Positions 1 to 6,807 of a stretch of DNA of 7,362 nucleotides are shown in pieces. Origin of the DNA: Betaproteobacteria bacterium (lineage in GTDB: Bacteria; Pseudomonadota; Gammaproteobacteria; Burkholderiales; SG8-39); NCBI GenBank assembly GCA_011391295.1, contig JAABQT010000069.1:1-7362 (forward strand), read 5' to 3'. The position numbers and the translations under genes were made by a program. The notes beneath the pieces are model-generated. The model searched no databases, was not told the DNA's origin, and saw only the letters and a program-made list of their open reading frames with translations. Position 1 is the first letter of the stretch; each line of letters begins with the position of its first letter.

Positions 1-811
1 GCCCGCGTAACGCCTCTACGGCCCGCTCCACCGCCCTGCTCTGTTTCCCGTAGCCGAACACTGCCATGCCGCACTCGGCGAAGTCCGCCATCGGGAATCC
101 CGGGGTAAAGGAAAGCACCACGTCGTGTTTTCTTTCGAGCGCCGCGAGGTCGGCGTAGAGGCCTTTGCAGGGTTCGATGAACGAGCACTGCGACGGGATG
201 CCGGTGAGGTAGTCGAAGCCGCGCCAGGCCCCGGCAAGCGGCGCCCCGTCGCGCAGCATGCGATCCAGCAGCTCGGCGGCGCGCGCACCCGTCGCGGCCA
301 TGTCCACGTGCGGATAGGTCCGGTAGGCAACGAATGCGTCGGCGCGCTCGAACATGGCGCGCGTGAAATTGCAGTGCAGGTCGAGGCTCACCGCCACCGG
401 CACGCGCGGCCCCACCGTCTCGCGCACGCGCCGCAGCAGTTCGCCCTCGCCGTCGTCGAAGCGCTCGCTCACCATGGCCCCATGCAGGTCGAGGTACACG
501 CCGTCCACTGGCAGCGCGTCCTTGAGCCGCTTCACCATCTCACCTGCAATGCGCTCATAAGCGTCCGCGGTCACCGCCGCCGAAGGGCTCGCGGCCGCCC
601 AGGCCGTACCGACCAGCTGGTGGCCCGCCGCGCGCAGCGCGTCGATCGCGCCCGCGGCCGGGATATTGGCCCCCGCGACCGCGGCGAACAGCGGCTCTCC
701 GTACTGCACCCCCGGCCAGCCGCCGCCCGCTTCGAACGCCGCGTAGTCCGCCGCGGAGGGCGCAAAGGTATTGGTCTCGTGCTGGAATCCACCGATTGCG
801 ATGCGTGCCAT
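1..811 (-). CDS. M81 family metallopeptidase (MlrC-like), N-terminal part, cut by window edge
   Basis: The minus strand encodes 270 residues from an ATG at 809-811, and the reading frame runs off the window start without a stop. M81 proteins are usually near 500 residues, so roughly the N-terminal half is present. Visible family features are HETNTFAP at residues 11-18, LDLHGAM at 107-113, SLDLHCN at 142-148, and YRTYPHVD at 163-170. The Asp/His-rich stretches are the expected zinc-binding region. No signal peptide is visible, so the enzyme is probably cytoplasmic. The start is supported by a purine-rich AAGAGGG (plus-strand 821-827) nine bases upstream and by the family-typical MARIAIGGF opening. 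The family is named after MlrC, which cleaves linearised microcystin in Sphingomonas, but homologues are common in bacteria that do not degrade microcystin. The true substrate is unknown. It is divergently placed to a peptide-type ABC importer, which suggests that it processes the imported compound (inference). Confidence 0.93.
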   Translation of the reverse strand, partial: MARIAIGGFQHETNTFAPSAADYAAFEAGGGWPGVQYGEPLFAAVAGANIPAAGAIDALRAAGHQLVGTAWAAASPSAAVTADAYERIAGEMVKRLKDALPVDGVYLDLHGAMVSERFDDGEGELLRRVRETVGPRVPVAVSLDLHCNFTRAMFERADAFVAYRTYPHVDMAATGARAAELLDRMLRDGAPLAGAWRGFDYLTGIPSQCSFIEPCKGLYADLAALERKHDVVLSFTPGFPMADFAECGMAVFGYGKQSRAVERAVEALRG

Positions 812-857
812 GGCCTGCTACCCTCTTTTCGCCCGTCCGACCCCAAAGGATACCCGC
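812..857. promoter_or_regulatory. Divergent intergenic gap with both ribosome binding sites
   Basis: This 46-base gap separates the start codons of the metallopeptidase (minus) and the substrate-binding protein (plus). It contains AAAGGA at 845-850, seven bases before the plus-strand ATG, and AAGAGGG on the minus strand (821-827), nine bases before the minus-strand ATG. I could not identify convincing -35/-10 boxes or an operator palindrome. The gap is too short for two separate promoters, so any promoters must overlap each other or lie in the 5' coding ends. The ribosome binding site calls are good; the shared control region is inferred from position. Confidence 0.5.
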
Positions 858-2426
858 ATGAACCGCAAAATCATCGCCGCTGTTTTGCTCGCCGCCGCTG
901 CCGGCAGTGCGCTCGCCCAGGACAAGGTGCTGCGCGTGGTGCCGCATTCGAACCTCGCGATCCTCGACCCGATCTGGACCACGGCGTACATGAGCCGCAA
1001 CCACGGCTACATGATCTACGACACGCTGTTCGGCACCGACGATAAGAGCCAGATCAAGCCGCAGATGGTCGAGAGCTGGACGGAGTCGCCGGACCACCGG
1101 CTGTGGACCTTCAAGCTGCGCAAAGGGCTCGCGTTCCACGACGGCGCGCCGGTCACCGGCGAGGACGTCGTCGCCTCGCTTGCCCGCTGGGGCAAGCGCG
1201 ACGCCATGGGCGTGGCGCTGATGACCTTCGTCGAGCGCATGGACTCGCCCTCGCCCGACAGCTTCCGCATCTTCCTGCGCGAGGCCTGCGGCTTCCTGCT
1301 CGAGGCGCTGGGCAAGCCCTCCTCCAACGTGCCCTTCATCATGCCCAAGCGCGTCGCCGAGACCGACGCCTTCAAGCAGATCGATGACTACACCGGCTCG
1401 GGTCCGTACGTGTTCAAGCGCGACGAGTTCAAGCCGGGCGATCGCGCGGTGTACCTGAAGAACGCCAAGTACAAGCCGCGCGCCGAACCGGCCTCGGGCA
1501 CCGCGGGCGGCAAGAACGTGTACGTCGACCGCGTCGAATGGAACCTGGCGCTGCGCGACGTACAGGCGCAGGCCAACGCAGTGGTGAAGGGCGAGGTCGA
1601 CATCATCGAAGCGCTCTCCTTCGACCACTACGAGAGCATGTCCAAGGAGAAGAGCGTCAAGGTGCTCAAGCCGACGCTCGGCCTGCAGTACATGTGCCGC
1701 TTCAACCATCTGCACGCGCCCTTCGACAAGGCCGCAGTGCGCCGCGCCGCAATGGCGTCGTTCGACCAGCGCCAGTTCCTCAAGGCGCAGGTCGGCGTGG
1801 ATGAGCTCTACAAGCCCTGCGCCTCGATGTTCACCTGCGGCACGCCGTACGCAAGCAGCGTCGGCACCGAGCTGCAGTCGAAGTCGAACATGCGCAAGGC
1901 CCAGGAACTGCTCAAGCAGTCGGGCTACGACGGCACGCCGGTGGTGCTGATGAAGCCCACCGACCTGCAGTCGATCGGCAAGCTGCCCGATGTCGCCGGG
2001 CAACTCATGCGCCAGGCCGGCTTCAAGGTCGACCTGCAGGCGATGGACTGGCAGACGCTGGTGTCGCGCCGCGCGAAGAAGGACGCGCCCTCGGCTGGCG
2101 GCTGGAACATGTTCTGCACCGCCTGGGTGGCGCCCGACATCTGGAGCCCGGTGAACAACGCCGCGCTCGACGCGCGCGGCGACAAGTCGGGCTGGTTCGG
2201 TTGGCCGGACGGCCCGAAACTCCAGGAGTTGCGCGCGCAGTTCATGCGCGAGACCGACGAGTCGAAGAAGAAGAAGCTCGCCGAAGCGATCCAGGCCGAG
2301 GCGTTCCAGCTCGCCACCCACGCACCGCTCGGCGAGTACGTGCAACCGGTGGCGACACGCTTGAACATCAGCGGCGTGATCATGTCCGGCCTGGCGAACC
2401 TGTACTGGAACGTGAAGAAGAACTGA
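858..2426 (+). CDS. Peptide-type ABC transporter substrate-binding protein (family 5)
   Basis: The product is 522 residues, a usual length for SBP_bac_5 (DppA/OppA/GsiB-like) proteins that bind peptides or similar solutes in the periplasm and deliver them to the membrane permeases. Residues 1-20 form a Sec signal peptide: basic NRK, a hydrophobic core, then ALA at 18-20, with likely cleavage before QDK. There is no lipobox cysteine. The family signature region spans residues 71-103, including ESW, TFKLRKG and FHDGAPVTGEDV. The frame is open upstream to an ATG at 771, but that start would lie inside the divergent gene and hide the signal peptide; the ATG at 858 has AAAGGA seven bases upstream. 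Five cysteines occur (144, 280, 321, 327, 420), two of them close together in PCASMFTCG. The ligand cannot be read from the sequence. It heads the importer operon and is followed by a terminator-like hairpin. Confidence 0.95.
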   Translation: MNRKIIAAVLLAAAAGSALAQDKVLRVVPHSNLAILDPIWTTAYMSRNHGYMIYDTLFGTDDKSQIKPQMVESWTESPDHRLWTFKLRKGLAFHDGAPVTGEDVVASLARWGKRDAMGVALMTFVERMDSPSPDSFRIFLREACGFLLEALGKPSSNVPFIMPKRVAETDAFKQIDDYTGSGPYVFKRDEFKPGDRAVYLKNAKYKPRAEPASGTAGGKNVYVDRVEWNLALRDVQAQANAVVKGEVDIIEALSFDHYESMSKEKSVKVLKPTLGLQYMCRFNHLHAPFDKAAVRRAAMASFDQRQFLKAQVGVDELYKPCASMFTCGTPYASSVGTELQSKSNMRKAQELLKQSGYDGTPVVLMKPTDLQSIGKLPDVAGQLMRQAGFKVDLQAMDWQTLVSRRAKKDAPSAGGWNMFCTAWVAPDIWSPVNNAALDARGDKSGWFGWPDGPKLQELRAQFMRETDESKKKKLAEAIQAEAFQLATHAPLGEYVQPVATRLNISGVIMSGLANLYWNVKKN

Positions 2427-2444
2427 CGCAGGGCTGATCAAGGA

Positions 2445-2487
2445 AACGGCTCCCGCCCGCCAGGGTCGAGGAGCCGTTCGTTTTTTT
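2445..2487 (+). terminator. Intra-operon terminator-like hairpin with T tract
   Basis: A perfect 9-base-pair inverted repeat (AACGGCTCC at 2445-2453 and GGAGCCGTT at 2470-2478) encloses a 16-base loop, in which CCC (2456-2458) and GGG (2463-2465) can pair further. Two bases (CG) then lead into seven T residues at 2481-2487. This is the form of a Rho-independent terminator. It starts 19 bases after the binding-protein stop and ends just before the first permease. The usual role of such elements in ABC operons is partial termination and protection of the upstream mRNA from 3' decay, so that binding protein exceeds permease. Read-through is expected, because the downstream genes have no other obvious promoter. 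The structure is seen; its efficiency is inferred. Confidence 0.85.
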
Positions 2488-2492
2488 CAAAC

Positions 2493-3434
2493 ATGCTGAA
2501 CTTCATCGCCCGCCGCATCCTCGCCACCGTCCCGGTTCTCGCGATCGTGGCGGTACTGGTGTTCCTGCTGCTGCGCCTGACGCCGGGCGACCCGGCGGCG
2601 ATCCTCGCCGGCGACGCGGCGAGCGCGGACCAGATTGCCCGCATCCGCATCAGCCTCGGACTCGACCAGCCGATCATCGTCCAGTTCGGCATCTGGATCG
2701 GACACCTGGTCACCGGCGACCTGGGCGAGTCGTTCTATTACAAGATCCAGGTCGCCGACCTGATCGCGCAGCGCCTCGAGCCCACGCTGTCGCTCGCCAC
2801 CCTGACCATCCTGTTCTCGGTGCTGGTCTCGGTGCCCCTGGGCGTGATCGCCGCCTGGCGTTTCGGCGGCTGGTTTGACCGCGCGCTGATGGGCTTTTCG
2901 GTGATGGGTTTTTCCATCCCGGTATTCGTGCTCGCCTACATCCTGATCTGGATCGTCTCGCTCAAGCTCGGCTGGCTGCCGGTGCAGGGCTACAAGCGCG
3001 TCGCCGACGGCTTCTGGCCCTACCTGCAGCACCTGATCCTGCCGTCGATCACGCTGTCGGTGATCTTCATCGCGCTGATCGCGCGCGTGACGCGCGCGTC
3101 GGTGCTCGAATCGCTGGGCGAGGACTACATCCGCACCGCCCGTGCCAAGGGCCTGCGCGAGTCGCAGGTGCTGATCCGCCACGCCCTCGCCAACGCCGCG
3201 GTGCCGATCGTCACGGTGATCGGCATCGGCATCGCGCTCCTGATCGGCGGGGTGGTGGTGACCGAGTCGGTGTACGCGATCCCCGGGCTCGGGCGCCTCA
3301 CCGTGGACGCTGTGCTGGCACGCGATTTTCCGACCATCCAGGGCGTGATCCTGTTTTTCTCGCTGGTCTACGTGGGCGTCAACCTGCTGGTCGACCTGTC
3401 GTACGTGTTTCTCGACCCGCGCATCCGCTACTGA
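2493..3434 (+). CDS. Peptide-type ABC transporter permease, DppB/GsiC-like
   Basis: The product is 313 residues, normal for the DppB/OppB/GsiC family of inner-membrane permeases. About six hydrophobic segments are visible, near residues 9-29, 98-120, 135-157, 181-199, 236-258 and 283-305. The EAA-type cytoplasmic loop that docks onto the ATPase lies around 210-235 (EDYIRTARAKGLRES and onward). The LRLTPGDPA motif at 27-35 after the first helix and the C-terminal LDPRIRY are typical of the family. The MLNFIARRIL opening supports the ATG at 2493. No Shine-Dalgarno sequence precedes this start: the five bases before it directly follow the T tract of the upstream hairpin. It is the second gene of the importer operon and would pair with the next permease to form the channel. 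The substrate is unknown. Confidence 0.95.
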   Translation: MLNFIARRILATVPVLAIVAVLVFLLLRLTPGDPAAILAGDAASADQIARIRISLGLDQPIIVQFGIWIGHLVTGDLGESFYYKIQVADLIAQRLEPTLSLATLTILFSVLVSVPLGVIAAWRFGGWFDRALMGFSVMGFSIPVFVLAYILIWIVSLKLGWLPVQGYKRVADGFWPYLQHLILPSITLSVIFIALIARVTRASVLESLGEDYIRTARAKGLRESQVLIRHALANAAVPIVTVIGIGIALLIGGVVVTESVYAIPGLGRLTVDAVLARDFPTIQGVILFFSLVYVGVNLLVDLSYVFLDPRIRY

Positions 3435-3440
3435 GGCTCC

Positions 3441-4385
3441 ATGTCCGCCTCGCCATCCAGGGCAAGCGAGCTCGAAACACTCTCGGTCGAGGCCGCCGGC
3501 TTGCGCGTCACCGAGAGCGCCTGGCAGCGGGTGCGCAAGAACTGGTCGGTGCGCATCGGCGGCGCCGCGCTTGCGCTGCTGCTTCTGATCGCGGTGTCCG
3601 CGCCCTGGCTCGGCACCGTGGACCCGACGCTGTTCGACGCGGCCAGCCGCGACCTGGTGCCGGGACAAAGGGGCGAGATCACCACGCTCGACGGCGAGAT
3701 CATCAAGCACAAATTCTGGTTCGGCTCGGACTCCTACGGGCGCGACATCTACAGCCGCGTGATGTACGGCGCGCGTGTCTCGCTGACGGTGGCGGTCCTC
3801 GCCGCGCTGCTCTCGCTCGCCTTCGGCATCGTCTGCGGCCTGAGCGCCGGGTATCTGCGCTGGCTCGACGGCATCCTGATGCGCTTCATGGACGGGCTGA
3901 TGGCGATCCCCGCAATCCTGATCGCCATCGCGCTGGTGGCGATGTGGCGCGGCAGCCTGCCCACGGTGATCATCGCGATTGCGATTCCCGAGATCCCGCG
4001 CGTCACGCGCCTGGTGCGCTCGCTCGTACTGTCGATCCGCGAGGAGCCTTACGTCGAGGCGGCGGTAGCCCTCGGTACGCCGACCTGGAAGATCATGTTC
4101 GGGCACATTCTGCCGAACACCATCGCGCCGCTGGTGGTGCAGGGCACCTACATCTGCGCGGCGGCGATCCTGGTCGAGGCAATTCTTTCGTTCCTCGGCG
4201 TCGGCCTGCCGCCCGACATCCCGACCTGGGGCAACATCATGGCCGAGGGGCGGCCGCAGTTCAATCAGTACCCGCACAACATCTTCATTCCGGGCGTGTT
4301 CCTCGCCATTACGGTGCTCGCGGTGAACATCCTTGGCGACGGGCTGCGCGACACGCTCGACCCGAAGATGGCGAAGCGGGTGTGA
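3441..4385 (+). CDS. Peptide-type ABC transporter permease, DppC/GsiD-like
   Basis: The product is 314 residues, normal for DppC/OppC/GsiD. A cytoplasmic N-terminus of about 35 residues leads into a first membrane helix near 38-57 (the OppC N-terminal segment). The family hallmark FGSDSYGRDIYSRVMYGARVSL sits at 94-115. Further helices lie around 115-137, 152-169, 172-184, 228-255 and 280-299. The EAA loop is at about 202-227 (EPYVEAAVALGTPTWKIMFGHILPN). The protein ends [11 protein letters not shown], as DppC-like proteins do. The start follows the upstream permease stop by six bases, with GAGG at 3433-3436 overlapping that stop, so the two permeases are probably translationally coupled. Its stop overlaps the GTG start of the ATPase gene. 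It should form the heterodimeric channel with the preceding permease. Confidence 0.95.
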   Translation: MSASPSRASELETLSVEAAGLRVTESAWQRVRKNWSVRIGGAALALLLLIAVSAPWLGTVDPTLFDAASRDLVPGQRGEITTLDGEIIKHKFWFGSDSYGRDIYSRVMYGARVSLTVAVLAALLSLAFGIVCGLSAGYLRWLDGILMRFMDGLMAIPAILIAIALVAMWRGSLPTVIIAIAIPEIPRVTRLVRSLVLSIREEPYVEAAVALGTPTWKIMFGHILPNTIAPLVVQGTYICAAAILVEAILSFLGVGLPPDIPTWGNIMAEGRPQFNQYPHNIFIPGVFLAITVLAVNILGDGLRDTLDPKMAKRV

Positions 4386-6025
4386 GCGCCTTGGCCGACG
4401 CGAAAGTCAGCGGCAGCGGCCCCGTATTGGAGGTGCGCGGGTTGACCATCGCCCTGCCCCTGGGCAGCGACCGCGCCGAAGCAGTGAGCGGTGCCTCCTT
4501 CAGCGTCAAGCGCAAGGAGATCCTGTGCCTGGTGGGCGAATCCGGCTCGGGCAAGTCGGTAATCGCGCAAGCGGTGATGGGTCTGTTGCCGAATACGCTG
4601 CCGGTCACCGGCGGCGAGATCGTGCTGGAAGGCGAGAACGTCGCGCACGCCGGCCGCGAGCGGCTGCGCGAGCTGCGCGCGACGCGCATGTCGATGATTT
4701 TCCAGGAACCGATGACCGCGCTCAATCCGGTCATGACCTGCGGCGACCAGATCGACGAGGTACTGCGCGAGCACACGCAGCTCACACCCGAGCACAGGCG
4801 CGACAGGATTCTCGCCATCGTGCGCGAAGTGGCGCTGCCGGAACCCGAGCGCATCATCGCCTCCTACCCGCATCAGCTCTCAGGCGGACAACGCCAGCGC
4901 ATCATGATCGCCATGGCGCTGGTGCTCGAGCCGGCGCTGCTGATCGCGGACGAGCCGACCACGGCGCTCGATGTCACCACCCAGGCGCAGATCCTGGCGC
5001 TGGTCCAGGACCTGCAGCAGCGCCATGGCATGGGCGTGCTGTTCATCACGCACGACTTCGGCGTGGTGGCCGAAGTCGCGCACCGCGTCGCGGTACTGCG
5101 CCTGGGCAAGCTGGTCGAGTTGGGCGAGAAGAACGCCGTGCTCAAGCGCCCGCAGCATGCCTACACCAAGATGCTGATCGGCGCGGTGCCCTCCCTGCAG
5201 ACCCATGGGCGCGCCGCCGAAGGCGCCTCCGAACCGGTGCTGCGCACCGTGGGCCTTTGCAAGACCTATTACGACCGAGGCTGGTTCGGGCGCAGGCGCG
5301 AGGTGCATGCCGCGCAGGACGTGTCGATCGAAATCCGCCGCGGGCAGACCCTCGGCATCGTCGGCGAGTCCGGGTCAGGAAAGTCCACGGTGGCGCGCTG
5401 CATCATCCGCCTCATCGACCCGACCGCGGGCGAGATCCTGCTGCACGGCCAGGATATTGCCAAGATGTCCGCCGCCGAGTTGCGCCCGCTGCGGCGCAAG
5501 GTGCAGATCGTGTTCCAGGATCCCTACCGTTCGCTCAACCCGCGCCGCACCGTGCTCGAGGCGATCATCGAAGGCCCCGTCAACTACGGCGTGCGGCGCG
5601 ACAAGGCGATCGAGCGCGCACGCCAGCTCATGGACCTGGTGCGCATGGACCCGGCCTCGCTGAACCGCTATCCGCACCAGTTCTCCGGCGGCCAGCGCCA
5701 GCGCATCTGCATTGCGCGCGCGCTGGCGCAGGAGCCCGAACTCCTGATCGCCGACGAGGCGGTCTCCGCGCTGGACGTCTCCGTGCAGGCGCAGGTGCTC
5801 GATCTCCTCGAGGACATCCGCAACCGGCTCAACCTGGCGATGCTGTTCATCACCCACGATCTGCGCGTGGCGGCGCAAGTCTGCGACTACGTCGCGGTGA
5901 TGTCGCAGGGGCGCATCGTCGAGCATGGTCCGGCGGCGCAGGTCTTCGGCGCTCCGCGCCACGAGTACACGCGCGCGCTGTTCGAGGCTGCCCCGGGCCG
6001 CGATTTCGCCTTCGGGTCCGCGTAA
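4382..6025 (+). CDS. Fused two-domain ABC ATPase (DppD-DppF-like, as in GsiA/YejF)
   Basis: The product is 547 residues and carries two complete nucleotide-binding domains. The first has Walker A GESGSGKS at 52-59, Q-loop Q108, signature LSGGQ at 166-170, Walker B LLIADE at 186-191 and H-loop H224. The second has Walker A GESGSGKS at 328-335, Q379, FSGGQ at 434-438, LLIADE at 454-459 and H492. All catalytic residues are present in both halves, so one chain supplies both ATP sites. The linker (about 255-285) keeps only a short piece of the tail usual after stand-alone DppD-type domains. The second half has ADEAVSALD where many DppF proteins have ADEPVSALD; this is a mild variant. The start is a GTG at 4382 whose GTGA overlaps the permease stop; the Shine-Dalgarno (GAAG at 4373-4376) is weak. 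TTG at 4391 is a less likely alternative. The frame is open further upstream, inside the permease gene, but that part does not resemble an ATPase. Confidence 0.95.
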   Translation: MSALADAKVSGSGPVLEVRGLTIALPLGSDRAEAVSGASFSVKRKEILCLVGESGSGKSVIAQAVMGLLPNTLPVTGGEIVLEGENVAHAGRERLRELRATRMSMIFQEPMTALNPVMTCGDQIDEVLREHTQLTPEHRRDRILAIVREVALPEPERIIASYPHQLSGGQRQRIMIAMALVLEPALLIADEPTTALDVTTQAQILALVQDLQQRHGMGVLFITHDFGVVAEVAHRVAVLRLGKLVELGEKNAVLKRPQHAYTKMLIGAVPSLQTHGRAAEGASEPVLRTVGLCKTYYDRGWFGRRREVHAAQDVSIEIRRGQTLGIVGESGSGKSTVARCIIRLIDPTAGEILLHGQDIAKMSAAELRPLRRKVQIVFQDPYRSLNPRRTVLEAIIEGPVNYGVRRDKAIERARQLMDLVRMDPASLNRYPHQFSGGQRQRICIARALAQEPELLIADEAVSALDVSVQAQVLDLLEDIRNRLNLAMLFITHDLRVAAQVCDYVAVMSQGRIVEHGPAAQVFGAPRHEYTRALFEAAPGRDFAFGSA

Positions 6026-6042
6026 ACCGTAAACTACGCTCG

Positions 6043-6807
6043 ATGGATCGGCTCAATGCAGGCGCCATTCGCGTTGCGGGCGTTGAAACCCGCGTCGTCG
6101 AGCGATGTGCGTCGACCAATACGGCGTTGCTCGCCGAGCGCCTTGCGCATCCCATGCTGCTCGCCGCGAACGTGCAGAGTGCCGGTCGCGGCCGGCGTGG
6201 CCGGCGCTGGCACAGTCCGGCCGGTAGCGGCAGCCTGTTCTCCCTGGCCCTGCCCATGCGCCGCCCGGCGGCGCAACTGGGCGGCCTGCCGATCGTCGCC
6301 GGACTGGCGGCAGTACGTGCGCTGCGTGCGCTCGGCGCCGTCGAGGCGGCGCTCAAGTGGCCCAACGACCTGCTGGTGCGCGGCGCCAAGCTCGGCGGCA
6401 TCCTGGTGCAGACGCGCGCGCAGGGCGCGGGCAGTACAGCGGTGGTCGGGGTGGGGATCAACCATGTTGCGGTCAGCGGCCTGGCGAAGCGGCTCCAGCG
6501 CGGCGTCGCCGCGCTGGAGCAGTTTCTGCGGCCCCTGCCGGCGCGCAACGCGGTCATCGGCGCCGTGGCCCGGGAGCTGCTGACTGCCCTGCGTGCTTTT
6601 GACGCCGAGGGTCTTGCGCCGTTCCACGGTGACTGGGACGAACTGCACGCCTTTGCCGGCCAGCGCCTGCGCGTGCGCCTGGCCGACGGGCGCGTGCTGG
6701 CAGGCGTGGCGGACGGACTGGCTGCAGACGGCGCCCTGCAACTGCGCACCCGTGCGGGGCTGCGCACGGTGCGCGAGGGCCGCGTGATGCTGGCGCGCCC
6801 CGCATGA
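6043..6807 (+). CDS. birA: Biotin--[acetyl-CoA-carboxylase] ligase, monofunctional (no repressor domain)
   Basis: The 254-residue product attaches biotin, via biotinyl-AMP, to biotin carrier proteins such as AccB. Motifs in order are STN at 24-26, the biotinyl-AMP loop GRGRRGRRW at 48-56, KWPNDLL at 105-111 with the catalytic-region lysine, KLGGIL at 116-121 and GVGIN at 136-140. A small C-terminal BPL domain follows from about 205 (GQRLRVRLADGRVLAG onward). The enzyme starts almost directly at the catalytic domain. It lacks the N-terminal winged helix of E. coli BirA (about 320 residues), so it should not repress biotin genes itself. The ATG at 6043 is 17 bases after the ATPase stop, with no clear Shine-Dalgarno and no terminator between. 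It overlaps coaX by four bases (ATGA), a pairing common in betaproteobacteria. Confidence 0.94.
   Translation: MDRLNAGAIRVAGVETRVVERCASTNTALLAERLAHPMLLAANVQSAGRGRRGRRWHSPAGSGSLFSLALPMRRPAAQLGGLPIVAGLAAVRALRALGAVEAALKWPNDLLVRGAKLGGILVQTRAQGAGSTAVVGVGINHVAVSGLAKRLQRGVAALEQFLRPLPARNAVIGAVARELLTALRAFDAEGLAPFHGDWDELHAFAGQRLRVRLADGRVLAGVADGLAADGALQLRTRAGLRTVREGRVMLARPA

Noticed and set aside
1..811. Possible microcystin-degradation (mlr) locus because of the MlrC-like protein.
   Set aside because: No mlrA, mlrB or mlrD-like gene is visible; the neighbours are an ABC importer, and MlrC homologues are widespread without microcystin degradation.
555..2441. Minus-strand open frame of 628 codons opposite the metallopeptidase start and the substrate-binding protein.
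   Set aside because: It lies opposite a clear family 5 binding protein and also conflicts with the metallopeptidase frame. Its translation is rich in Arg, His and Val with no recognisable domain, as expected for the antisense of GC-rich codons.
3081..3097. Inverted repeat GCGCGCGT-G-ACGCGCGC.
   Set aside because: It lies in the coding sequence for the conserved permease segment IARVTRAS and follows from Arg/Ala codons in GC-rich DNA. There is no T tract or other sign of a regulatory role.
2487..4277. Minus-strand open frame of 596 codons opposite both permeases.
   Set aside because: Its translation is a low-complexity mix of Arg, Asp, His and Gln antisense to two well-defined membrane proteins, with no domain.
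4333..6042. Plus-strand open frame continuous with birA, which would make an 824-residue fusion protein.
   Set aside because: The upstream part is the out-of-frame shadow of the ATPase gene, rich in Arg and Ala with no domain. The biotin ligase begins at the ATG at 6043.
6172..6230. GC-rich cluster of GCCGGC/GGCCGG repeats that could form hairpins.
   Set aside because: It encodes the Gly/Arg-rich biotinyl-AMP loop of the biotin ligase, and codon choice explains the repeats.
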